From: an uncultured Collinsella sp.
GTDB taxonomy: Bacteria > Actinomycetota > Coriobacteriia > Coriobacteriales > Coriobacteriaceae
Reading direction: 5' to 3'
Assembly (NCBI GenBank): GCA_900544385.1
Contig: UQVD01000039.1
Coordinates: 1-18,445 of the forward strand
DNA length: 18,445 nt
Under the pieces are notes generated by a model. It had not been told where the DNA came from, did not search any database, and saw only the letters and a program-made list of their open reading frames with translations. The translations under genes and the position numbers were made by a program. Of the stretch, positions 8,501-16,900 are shown one piece after another (position 1 is the first letter of the stretch; every line of letters starts with the position of its first letter).

Positions 8501-8807
8501 GGCTTTCTCCCTTTGACACGGATGTATCCATACGTATCAAACGGTAGCTGTCGATTTTTGAATTCTGTTGCGCAACATTGGCGACCAGCGTATTTTTTGA
8601 AATTCACGCTCTCGTGCTTCACAGTTTCGTCACATTTGAAGGAGCTGGTGCATCATATTCTCGCGGGATGGAATTGAGCCTGTGATTTGCATTTGCTCCC
8701 GCGTCATCCGCCCTATCGGATTCCGCATCCAACAGACACCCCGCCCGCCACGGTGTAGAGTTAGGACAACGGGCGCGTTGCGCGGACCGCGCTGGAACGA
8801 GGTGGAC
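8501..8807. promoter_or_regulatory. Divergent intergenic region between the surface-protein and DUF389 genes
   Basis: This stretch of 307 bases has no plausible gene. Its part nearest the surface-protein gene (about 8515-8640) is noticeably AT-richer and must hold that gene's promoter and leader. I find no consensus -35/-10 pair that I would defend on either strand. Short open frames here have no good ribosome binding site and no recognisable product. Confidence 0.5.
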
Positions 8808-9947
8808 ATGGAACTCGATAAGCAACAGATCAAGCGACTACGCGAACGCCATCACCGGCGCCACGGCATCCGCCCTGCCCATAGTGAGGCTGCCGAGCAG
8901 GCTGGTCGCTTTTTAAAGCGCGCGTTCAACATTCGCGAGGGACGCGCGCCCTATCACGTGATCCGCAAGCGTTTTGTAAACGGGGCGCGTCTGACTGGCT
9001 CCCACCTATGCATCCTCATCATCGCCATGCTGATCGCGAGCATCGGCCTCGATATCGATTCGGACATCGCCATCGTGGGCGCCATGCTCATCTGCCCGCT
9101 CATGGGCTCGGTCCTTGCCATGGCATACGGTATTGCCACGCTCGACCGCGAGATCACCGTCGAGGCCATTGCCAGCCTCGCACTGCAGATGGTCTTTTGC
9201 CTGGTCACGTCCACGCTGTATTTTAAGCTCTCGCCCCTTGGCACCACCACGGCCGCCATCATCGACAACTCGACACCCACCATATGGGACCTTGCCGTCG
9301 CGCTCGCGGGCGGCTTTGCGGGCGGGCTGGGCAACTCGCGCGATCAGGAACCCGCCACGCTCATCGCCGGCGTGGCCGTGGCGACCGCGCTCATGCCACC
9401 CCTGTGCGCGGCGGGCTACGGCATCGCCATCGCAAGCGGGTCGCTATTTCTCTCAGCGCTTTACGAGTTTGGCATCAACGTGGTCTTTATCGCGCTGGCG
9501 GCCGAAGCCGTATTGCTTCTTTTGCGCGTGCCGCTCAAGCGCGACCTGAACGGCGACGGTATTGTGACCGCCGAGGAAAACGCCGAGGTCAACGAGCTGT
9601 CACGCAAGGTGCGCCGCCGCATTATTGTGGGCACGGTAGTCTTTGCCATCCCCTGCATCGTTATGACCGCAGGCTCCATTGGCTCGGCGCAGGCCGGCGT
9701 GCAGGACGGCTACGGTGTCACCGAAACCACGCGCGAGCTTGCCGCGGTGCTGCCGGGCTTTAAGGATTACACCGTCGCCGTCGAGACCTCGGCCACCGAA
9801 GGCGACGAGGAAGGCATCGTCGAGCGCGAGATTGTCGCCCATGTGACGACAAGCGAGGCGCTCGGGGCACGCGACCGCCACGTCGCTCGCAAGCTCATCG
9901 ACCTTAACGTGCCCGAGCTCGATCGCGTGGAGTTCGATGTGAAGTGA
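8808..9947 (+). CDS. DUF389 family membrane protein with EF-hand-like loop
   Basis: The 379-residue protein has a basic cytoplasmic-looking N-terminus (RLRERHHRRHG) and then several membrane segments. These include GSHLCILIIAMLIASIGLDIDS, IVGAMLICPLMGSVLAMAYG and ATLIAGVAVATALMPPLCAAGYG, which match the DUF389 (TIGR00341-type) family of unknown function. Between the last two membrane segments, residues 246-257 read DLNGDGIVTAEE, a complete 12-residue EF-hand-type loop, followed by the basic KVRRR. By the positive-inside rule this loop should face the cytoplasm. The C-terminal domain after about residue 300 is soluble and acidic. The ATG at 8808 follows GAGGTGG. An upstream extension to 8682 has no such site and is not conserved-looking. 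No terminator is evident downstream. The function is unknown. Confidence 0.85.
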   Translation: MELDKQQIKRLRERHHRRHGIRPAHSEAAEQAGRFLKRAFNIREGRAPYHVIRKRFVNGARLTGSHLCILIIAMLIASIGLDIDSDIAIVGAMLICPLMGSVLAMAYGIATLDREITVEAIASLALQMVFCLVTSTLYFKLSPLGTTTAAIIDNSTPTIWDLAVALAGGFAGGLGNSRDQEPATLIAGVAVATALMPPLCAAGYGIAIASGSLFLSALYEFGINVVFIALAAEAVLLLLRVPLKRDLNGDGIVTAEENAEVNELSRKVRRRIIVGTVVFAIPCIVMTAGSIGSAQAGVQDGYGVTETTRELAAVLPGFKDYTVAVETSATEGDEEGIVEREIVAHVTTSEALGARDRHVARKLIDLNVPELDRVEFDVK

Positions 9948-10072
9948 TGCCGGCGCGGGAGGAATGCTCGCACGGACGCAAGTTACGACGAGGCGCAGTC
10001 GCGATACGGACACGAGCTAATTGCGGGGTGCAGTTCACGCCCGCGCCCCGTTCGCTGTTCTATTGCCGTGAA

Positions 10073-10522
10073 TCAACTGTCCGAATCGACCTCGCCAGAC
10101 TCCACCGTAAACGCCGGATCGGTGCTTACAAGATAAAATCGGGTCACCTTAGTATTTCTAATTAGGTAAATCTGCCCTTGATTGCGTCGGCGCGATATAT
10201 ATGCAACGTGAACCGTGCCGAATTCTTCGCCGTTTTCCTTCTTTAATACCAGGATATTGGGATCGTCCGTACGCTTAAACTGCCCGTCAACGCAGCTGCC
10301 GTCTTTGTCGACCAGTTGCCACCGATGGTTATCCTCTTCAAGAAAGGCCAGGGTTTCCAGACTCGTCTTGTCGTCCCGATAGTAACCGTCAATGGCAAAC
10401 CCTTCGGAAGCGCATTCCTGCATATAGGACGTTTCTCGGCTTATAGCAAACAGCCCTGTAGCGCCCAGGAGCACAGCCAGGCAGACCACTGCAAGGGTTA
10501 TCGAAATAGCACGGCGACCCAT
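10073..10522 (-). CDS. Membrane-anchored hypothetical protein, 149 residues
   Basis: I do not recognise this protein. It has a basic start (MGRRAIS), one hydrophobic segment (about residues 6-28) that could be an uncleaved signal anchor or signal peptide, and then a soluble part of about 120 residues that should lie outside the membrane. That part has two cysteines (CASEG and SCVDG) that could pair. It is rich in short beta-like stretches such as HRWQLVDKDG and TVHVAYISRR. There is no lipobox. The ribosome binding site is weak (GGTTGGG). The start codon lies one base after the stop of a 12-codon open frame that has a strong GGAGG, so translation may be coupled. Base composition is clearly more AT-rich than the flanking genes, which may indicate acquired DNA. 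Confidence 0.65.
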   Translation of the reverse strand: MGRRAISITLAVVCLAVLLGATGLFAISRETSYMQECASEGFAIDGYYRDDKTSLETLAFLEEDNHRWQLVDKDGSCVDGQFKRTDDPNILVLKKENGEEFGTVHVAYISRRRNQGQIYLIRNTKVTRFYLVSTDPAFTVESGEVDSDS

Positions 10523-10523
10523 G

Positions 10524-10562
10524 TTAGCCCAACCGATAGTTGCTTAACGGAGCGTGAAACAT
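10524..10562 (-). CDS. Possible 12-residue leader ORF
   Basis: On the leftward strand GGAGG (10571-10575) lies eight bases before an ATG that opens the frame MFHAPLSNYRLG and then stops with TAA. The stop is one base from the ATG of the 149-residue gene (TAACATG). It is in another frame, so it is not an N-terminal extension. It may be a leader peptide that couples translation. It could also be chance. Confidence 0.35.
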   Translation of the reverse strand: MFHAPLSNYRLG

Positions 10563-10590
10563 ACCTGGAACCTCCGATATCAGGGGGAAC

Positions 10591-10610
10591 GTCGCCAGCA
10601 GGCTGGCGAC
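10591..10610. other. Perfect short hairpin
   Basis: GTCGCCAGC and GCTGGCGAC (9-bp arms) are separated by two bases, giving an effective four-base loop. It lies between the end of the sulfotransferase gene and the leader ORF, with no T run on either strand. It could slow transcription or protect an RNA end. It is not a standard terminator. Confidence 0.45.
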
Positions 10611-10712
10611 AACTATATGTTTCTGACATCAAACCATATGGCTGCCACTCGCGGAGGGGGCATCGGCGAACGGCGTGTTTTCATACTCCATTGGTCAAAC
10701 CTAAGCGCGGCC

Positions 10713-12452
10713 CTACAGCTCGTACTTGTACACGCGATAGATGTACTTCTCGGCTTCCATCTCGTAGGTGGTGATGGGCAGACCGTAGCGGTCGTACTCG
10801 GTAAAGGTCTTGGCCTGACCCGAAGCCACGAGCATGTTATTTGAATCACCAACGCGCTGCGCACTGCTCACATAGCCCGAAAACGGCACGGCGATCTGGT
10901 CCTCAAGTTCGTAGGTGCGCGCCGTCTCGTCCACTGTAAAGATGCGCCCAAACGAATGCGTGCCCTTGTTGTAGTCGGTCACCACCGCGGAGCCCAGCTG
11001 GCCCCAGTCGAACTTGGGATAGCTTTCGGCCGCACCAAAGTTGTTGTCGTACAGCAGCACCTGATAGCGACCGGTCGTTGCCGTGTCATAACTCGGCAGA
11101 TACGTCACGCTGTGCTGGCCCGCGTTGAGCGAAAAATCGCCCTGGGCCTGCAGCAACTTGTCCTCAAAGCCCGAGCCGGCCCAGAAATCGGGCGAGCCCA
11201 TGAGCCAATCGACCGTGGGTGTGCCGTAGATATCGGTAAGCTTGATGACCGTCGAGGTCTCGCGTGAGCTGAGCAGGACGGTACTGTCGCCGAGCCACTG
11301 GATCGTGTTGATATGGATCCAATCCAGGTCGCCGTCCGAGGCCACCTTGGCGCGCGCCTTGAGGTCGGGGAAGATATCGCCCAGGTCCATGGCGAGAGAG
11401 ACGCCGCCCGTTGCTATGTCGATCTTGATGATGAGGTCCTCGACGTTAACGCGCTCGCCCTTGTCCTTTTTAGCAGCCGCGCGGTCGACGTCCAAGTCGG
11501 CCTCGGAGCCGGCGTGACTTGCCAGAACCAGCAGGTTGCCATCGTCATCGAAAGCGTAATCGTGATGCAGTTCGTAGTCGCCCGTGCTCCAGACGTTTAC
11601 CACCTGGCCGATGGCATTGATCTGGGCCAACTTGGTAGTCGAGACGCTCATGATCATGCTGCCGTCGCCCGGAAACAGCAGGCGATGGCTGCGGTAGCCG
11701 ATGATCGGCACCTCGCCGCGAATCTGACCCGCATTGTCGTAGAGGTACATAAAGTCGAGCTTGGACGAGTCGTTGCCCAGAATGGCAAAGAGGCCATCGG
11801 CGAGCGGCGTGTTGGACTCCCCTGCCGTGACGGTGAGGTGCTTCTCTTCCTCACCCTTGAGCGCCGGCGTCTCGATCGTGAACGTCGAAGTGCGGCTGGT
11901 GCCATCCTGCGCGGTGCAGGTTAGGGTTACCGTGTTTTTGTGGTTGGGAATGAGACCGATGACCTTGAACTCGTGCTCCGTTGCCGGCGTATCGTCACCG
12001 TGGGGCGTACGGGAAAAGACATCCACTTTGGGGGAATCAGCGAATTTCTTACGGCCGGCGACCTCGTAGGTGACGGCCACGAGGTCTGTCGTTGCAAAAC
12101 GCACGTAGCAACTCAGGGTGTCGGTACCAAAGGGATCGGCTTTGACAAACGGGGCAGTTTCGTCGTAGCCGCCTGCAGCGTACTCGGCATCGAGCTGTTC
12201 TTTGATGGCAGCCTGTTTCTCGACGTTGTAGGTCGCGACAATCTGATTGTGAACTTTCTTCTGTTCGTCGGTGAGTCCGTCGTCCGCGTTGGACATATCG
12301 TTCGCATCGGCTCCGGCAGCAGAGCAGCCTGCAAGTCCCGCGCTCGCCAGCGCCAACGCGCCCACCGCCGTGCCCGCAAGGGCAGCACGGCGCGTGAGCG
12401 GCCAGCCGCCTTCGTTACTCGATCCCATGTCGTCACCATCGAAGAATTCCAT
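10713..12452 (-). CDS. Aryl-sulfate sulfotransferase, Tat-like lipoprotein
   Basis: This 579-residue protein belongs to the bacterial PAPS-independent arylsulfate sulfotransferase (ASST) family, which moves sulfate from one phenolic sulfate ester to another phenol via a sulfo-histidine. The N-terminus has PLTRRAAL (Arg21-Arg22) before a hydrophobic segment ending in LAGC (Cys43), so it looks like a Tat-exported lipoprotein. An N-terminal beta-sandwich region (about 100-200, as in Arylsulfotran_N) precedes the propeller domain. Candidate active-site residues by motif are His296/His297 (ELHHDYAF), His380 and Asn382 (IHINTI), Arg397 (SSRETS) and His447 (GQHSVTYL). These match the family's His, His-x-Asn, Arg, His pattern, but I could not align them. 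The ATG at 12452 is preceded by AAGGA; starts at 12470 and 12500 are possible but lack as good a site. No dsbA/dsbB-like partner genes, which accompany some proteobacterial assT genes, are present here. Confidence 0.85.
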   Translation of the reverse strand: MEFFDGDDMGSSNEGGWPLTRRAALAGTAVGALALASAGLAGCSAAGADANDMSNADDGLTDEQKKVHNQIVATYNVEKQAAIKEQLDAEYAAGGYDETAPFVKADPFGTDTLSCYVRFATTDLVAVTYEVAGRKKFADSPKVDVFSRTPHGDDTPATEHEFKVIGLIPNHKNTVTLTCTAQDGTSRTSTFTIETPALKGEEEKHLTVTAGESNTPLADGLFAILGNDSSKLDFMYLYDNAGQIRGEVPIIGYRSHRLLFPGDGSMIMSVSTTKLAQINAIGQVVNVWSTGDYELHHDYAFDDDGNLLVLASHAGSEADLDVDRAAAKKDKGERVNVEDLIIKIDIATGGVSLAMDLGDIFPDLKARAKVASDGDLDWIHINTIQWLGDSTVLLSSRETSTVIKLTDIYGTPTVDWLMGSPDFWAGSGFEDKLLQAQGDFSLNAGQHSVTYLPSYDTATTGRYQVLLYDNNFGAAESYPKFDWGQLGSAVVTDYNKGTHSFGRIFTVDETARTYELEDQIAVPFSGYVSSAQRVGDSNNMLVASGQAKTFTEYDRYGLPITTYEMEAEKYIYRVYKYEL

Positions 12453-12617
12453 CGCTGCCGTTTCCTTCATATTCCAGGGCACTTGCCAAGCTCTGTCCAA
12501 TTATGGCTCGCAGCTTAACAAACGCCCCTTAGCGGTAGCTTAAGCTTGCAGCAGCGTGGAAACACGGCTTTGGGGGCGCGACCGACCTGTTTTCCTCCGT
12601 CCCCGAGGAATCATTTT

Positions 12618-13577
12618 CTAGTACTTGAAGAAGCCCTCGCCCGAACTTTCGCCCAGCTTGCCTTCGTCGAGCATCTGCTTGAGGACGGAGGCCATGGCCT
12701 TAAAGTTGTAGGGCATCATCATCTTTTTGAGCAGCGGGCTCACCAGGCCCGGGACCTTCTGATACTGCATAACGATGTTGTAGGCCGTCTGGATGCCCAC
12801 CGTGTCGAACACGCGGAACGGACCTTTGGGAGCGCCGGTGCCGCGCGTCCATGCGAGGTCGATGCTCTTGGGGTCGCTAATGCCCGAGACATACAGGTCG
12901 AGGCCCGAAAGCAGCCACGGCACCAACATGGAGTTGAGCAGGTAGCCGTTCTTTTCCTTGTTGACGGGAAGCGCCAGCATGCGAATGTCGTTGGCAAAGT
13001 CGACGAGCTCGTCAAAATAGCGCTTGTCGGTTTGGCTCTGGGCCATGACCTCGGTCATGTTGTTCTTCCAGATGGAGTTGGCAAAGTGCAGCGACAGGTA
13101 CTTCTCGGGGCGGCCGGTGTACTTGGCAAAGGTACTCGGCAGCAGTGTGGAGGAGTTGGTCACGACGACGGTCTTTTGCGGCAGAACCGGGGCGAGCTTC
13201 TTGTAGAAGTCGATCTTTGCCTGAGTGTCCTCAGCCATAGACTCGATGACCAGGTCGGCGTCGGCCACGGCCTTGGCAAGATCGAGCTCCAGCTTGAGTG
13301 TGGAGTAGGCACGCTCAACGGCGGCGAGTGCCGCCTCCTTGTCGAAGGGCTGGCCGCTATCGGCGATACCGGCGCACCACTCGCCCGTACCGTCCGCCAT
13401 GCCCTCGATAGCAGCGATGTACTCCTCGCGCACATGATCGATCTTGGGCTGGGTGCGGCCGATGCTGCCCTCGCTGCGCAGCCAAATCGTTACATCAAAG
13501 CCGCAGTAGGCAGCCTGAAAGGCAATCTGGCTTCCCAACACGCCGCCGCCGGCAACACAAACGGTCTTGTAGCTCAT
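12618..13577 (-). CDS. 3-hydroxyacyl-CoA dehydrogenase family protein
   Basis: This 319-residue cytoplasmic oxidoreductase has an N-terminal Rossmann fold (VCVAGGGVLGSQIAFQAA; Gly-rich loop about residues 10-15). The family motifs ADLVIESMAED, VVVTNSSTLLPS and LHFANSIWKNN (His164) follow, then the C-terminal helical domain beginning at NKEKNGYLLNSML. The family oxidises 3-hydroxyacyl-CoA to 3-oxoacyl-CoA with NAD(P), or runs in reverse. The usual catalytic motif HFFNP appears as HFANS here, so the true substrate may not be a standard short acyl-CoA. The start at 13577 has GAGAGG about seven bases upstream. The sulfotransferase gene begins 165 bases downstream on the same strand with no clear terminator between them. 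No thiolase or crotonase gene is next to it. Confidence 0.85.
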   Translation of the reverse strand: MSYKTVCVAGGGVLGSQIAFQAAYCGFDVTIWLRSEGSIGRTQPKIDHVREEYIAAIEGMADGTGEWCAGIADSGQPFDKEAALAAVERAYSTLKLELDLAKAVADADLVIESMAEDTQAKIDFYKKLAPVLPQKTVVVTNSSTLLPSTFAKYTGRPEKYLSLHFANSIWKNNMTEVMAQSQTDKRYFDELVDFANDIRMLALPVNKEKNGYLLNSMLVPWLLSGLDLYVSGISDPKSIDLAWTRGTGAPKGPFRVFDTVGIQTAYNIVMQYQKVPGLVSPLLKKMMMPYNFKAMASVLKQMLDEGKLGESSGEGFFKY

Positions 13578-13748
13578 AGAACGGTCCTCTCTTACGTAAT
13601 TCCATAGATGTGTATTTATTCAACCGTAAGGGGACTGCACGCTGGGGATGGGTTCTATAAACGGACGGTAATTTGCGGCGAACGGCTACACTTGTTCATT
13701 ATTTCAAGGCGCCGAGGGCGATTTTTTGTGCCACCGAGACGTCGTTTG

Positions 13749-13873
13749 CGGAAGTATGCGGCAAATTCCGGAACCCTTGAGCACGCCCCGATTTTCCGCC
13801 AATAAAACCGCAGGTACAGGGCTTGGACATATTCGGTGTGCTCGGTCTATTCAGATTTTGCCGCATACTTCCG
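13749..13873. repeat. 17-bp inverted repeat pair in a 416-base intergenic region
   Basis: CGGAAGTATGCGGCAAA (13749-13765) and its exact reverse complement (13857-13873) are separated by 91 bases. A second, 9-bp inverted pair, TGGACATAT (13824-13832) and ATATGTCCA (13918-13926), is interleaved with it rather than nested. The whole gap from 13578 to 13993 contains no gene with a credible ribosome binding site. It could be a dispersed intergenic repeat, a structured RNA, or a pair of protein-binding sites upstream of the dehydrogenase gene. Confidence 0.7.
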
Positions 13874-13928
13874 AAATCTAAGTTCGCAAAGGGTGATAGT
13901 TGGGGCGTTTACGCAACATATGTCCAGC

Positions 13929-13966
13929 AAAAACGGGTGGTAGCCGGTACGGCTACCACCCGTTTG
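13929..13966 (-). terminator. Rho-independent terminator of the activase-type gene
   Basis: A perfect 15-bp stem (13931-13945 with 13951-13965) plus one further G-C pair closes a three-base loop. It is followed on the leftward strand by TTTTT (13933-13929, the first three T pairing at the base of the stem). It lies 28 bases past the stop codon of the giant gene. Confidence 0.9.
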
Positions 13967-13993
13967 TCTTATATCCGGTTCAAAGCGGGCCGT

Positions 13994-16900
13994 CTACTTC
14001 TTAATGCCGCGTCCCAGGCGCTCGGCGACCGACGCAACGGCTTCCTCACTGGCCGGTCCGCAACTCGTGCAGCCGTCATGGGCACGCATCTGGCCAGTGA
14101 CCTCATCCATCGCGAGCGGCGCCACCTTCTCGAGCTTAAAGCCCTTACCGGCGCGCATGTTTTCCTTGGCCACGCTGATCATGAGCTTAATACGGTTGAG
14201 CTGGTTGACCTCGGACGCGCCGGGGTCGTAGTCCACCGCGACGATATTGCTCTCGGGGTGCTGACGGCGCAGTTCCTTAATCACGGCCTTGCCCACCACG
14301 TGGTTGGGCAGGCACGCGAAGGGCTGCGTGCAGATAATGTTGGGCGCACCGTGGTCGATCAGGTCGAGCATCTCGGCCGTGAGCAGCCAGCCCTCGCCCA
14401 TGTTGTTGCACACCGAAAGCACCGTACGGGCCTTGTCCGCCATGGTGCCGATGCGCTCGGGCGCCTCAAAGCGGCGGGACTTTTCGAGCATCTCCTCCAC
14501 CGGCGTGCGCATCCAGTCCACGAGCTTGATGAGCGCCTGCATACCAGCGCGCGTGGTAGCGGAGCTTCCCAGCTCGTCCTTCTGCAGCTCGGCGTTGCTC
14601 ATGGAGTACAGGAAGAAGTCGAGCAGGCCCGGTACCACGGCCTCGCAGCCCTCGCGCTCGATCACGTCGACCACGTGGTTGTTGGCCGTAGGGTGGAACT
14701 TGACCAAGATCTCGCCGACCACGCCCACGCGCGGCTTGGTGCCCTCGCCCACGAGCGGCATGGTGTCGAACGCGCGGATGGCCTCTCGGCACAGCTTGGT
14801 GTAGTTGTGGCGGTTAAACTTGGGCGCCAGCTTGCGGGCGCGCGCCATGTACTCCTCGTAGAGCGCATTGGCGGCACCGGGCGTTGCCTCGTACGGGCGG
14901 CAGCGGTAGAGCATCTGCATCATCACATCGCCAAAGAGCACCGCGTACACGGCCTGCTTGAGCAGTGCCGGCGTAATCTTAAAGCCGGGGTTGTCCTCGC
15001 CGAGCGCCACGGCCGAAAGCGAAATCACCGGGATCTCGGGGTGGCCGCTCTCGCGCAGGGCCTTGCGAATGAGCGCGATGTAGTTGGTGGCACGGCAGCC
15101 GCCGCCGGTCTGGCTGATAACCACGGCCGTCTTGGACAGGTCGTACCGACCGCTCTCGATGGCCTCCATGATCTGGCCCGTCACCAGAATCGACGGGTAG
15201 CAAATGTCATTGTTCACGTAGCGCAAGCCGGCCTCGACGGCATCGTGGTCAGTCGAGGGCAGCAGCTCCAAGTTGTAGCCAGCACCGCGGAACACCTCTT
15301 TGACCAGGTCAAAGTGGATCGGCGCCATCTGCGGGCACAGAATGGTGTAGCCCTCCTCGCGCATCTGCTCGGTAAAGGGCACCTTGGGCCACGCGGTCGA
15401 CGCGCTCTCACGCTGGGCCTCAAACGTGTACTTGCGGCTCGCGAACGCGGGGGCATCCGTGGAGGGCGCCACCGGCGCGGCATCGCCCTGCTCGTAGGCC
15501 TCGCCCGCGGCCGTGGCATCGGCCAGGCGCTCGGCCTCCTGGTCCTTGAGCGCGGCCATGAGCGAGCGGATACGAATGCGCGCGGCACCTAGGTTGGACA
15601 CCTCATCGATCTTGAGCACGGTGTAGATCTTGCCGCTGGCTTCCAGAATCTCCTGCACCTGGTCGGTGGTCAGAGCGTCCAGGCCGCAGCCGAAAGAGTT
15701 GAGCTGGATCAGGTCCAGGTCGTTGCGCATCGTCACAAAACGGGCGACGGCGTACAGGCGGCTGTGGTACATCCACTGGTCAACAACGCGAATCGGACGC
15801 TCGGGCTTCACCAGGTGCGCAAGCGAATCCTCGGTAAAGACCGCAAAGCCAAAGCTCGAGATAAGCTCGGGCAGGGCGTGGTTGATCTCGGGGTCGTTAT
15901 GGTAGGGGCGGCCGGCGAGCACAATGCCGTGGCCGCCGTGGTCCTCGACCCACTTAAGAGCCTCCTCGCCCATGGTCTGGATGTCCTCGTGGAAACGCGC
16001 ATCGGCCTCAAAGGCAGCGTTGACGGCGGCATCGACCTCGGAGCGCGTGATCTTGGGTCCACGCACGCGACCGCGACCGGCCTCAGCATCGGCCACGCGG
16101 TCGACGGCGAGCACCTGGTACAGACGGCGCTTGAGCTCGGTCTTATCGTGATAGGGCACAAACGGGTACAGGAACTCGATGTTCTGCTCGCGGATCTCGT
16201 CGATGTTGAGTGCCAACGCCGTGGGGTAGCTCATGACGATGGGGCAGTTGTAACAGTTACCGGCGGTCGGGTCCTCCTTGCGCTCCCAGCGCACGCACGG
16301 CATCCAGATAAAGTCGACATCGCGGTCGATGAGGTTCATCACGTGGCCGTGGCTCATCTTTGCCGGGTAGCACACGCTCTCGGACGGCATGGACTCGATA
16401 CCCGCCTGGTAGGTCTTTTTGCTCGACTGGTCGGACAGCTGCACGCTAAAGCCCAGGCGCGTAAAGAACGCGTGCCAGAAGGGGTAGTTCTCGTACATGT
16501 TGAGCGCACGGGGGATGCCGACGGTGCCGCGCGGGGCCTCGTCGGGGCTCAGCACCTCGCGGTTAAAGAGCAGCTCGTTTTTCTTTTTGAAGAGGTTGGG
16601 GGCCTCGGTCTTCTGCTTTTTGTGGCCAGCGCCCTTCTCGCAGCGGTTGCCGGTAATGAAGCGCCTACCGCCGCCAAAATCGTTAACGGTGAGCTGGCAG
16701 TTGTTAGAGCAACGGCCGCAGCGGACATGCTTTTGCGTCACGGTGAGGTGCGCGATGTCCTCGGCCGAAAGGATGGTCGAGGTGCCGTCGGCGCCGGCGC
16801 GATCGCGGGCGAGCAGGGCCGCACCGTAGGCGCCCATGCAGCCGGCGATGTCGGGACGCACGGCATGTACGCCGGTGAGCTGCTCAAATGCGCGCAGCGT

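Noticed and set aside
12590..12617. TTCCTC/GAGGAA hairpin after the dehydrogenase stop as a terminator
   Set aside because: The stem is only six base pairs and is followed by AACAGG rather than a T run on the leftward strand.
13608..13805. 65-codon open frame on the + strand in the gap after the dehydrogenase start
   Set aside because: It has no ribosome site or recognisable domain, and it runs through the 17-bp inverted-repeat arm. It is better explained as part of the non-coding repeat region.
13823..15592. Long open frame of 589 codons on the + strand
   Set aside because: It is antisense to the well-supported activase/dehydratase gene and follows its codon bias. The composition is His/Arg/Gly/Leu-rich without any domain, and it has no ribosome site.
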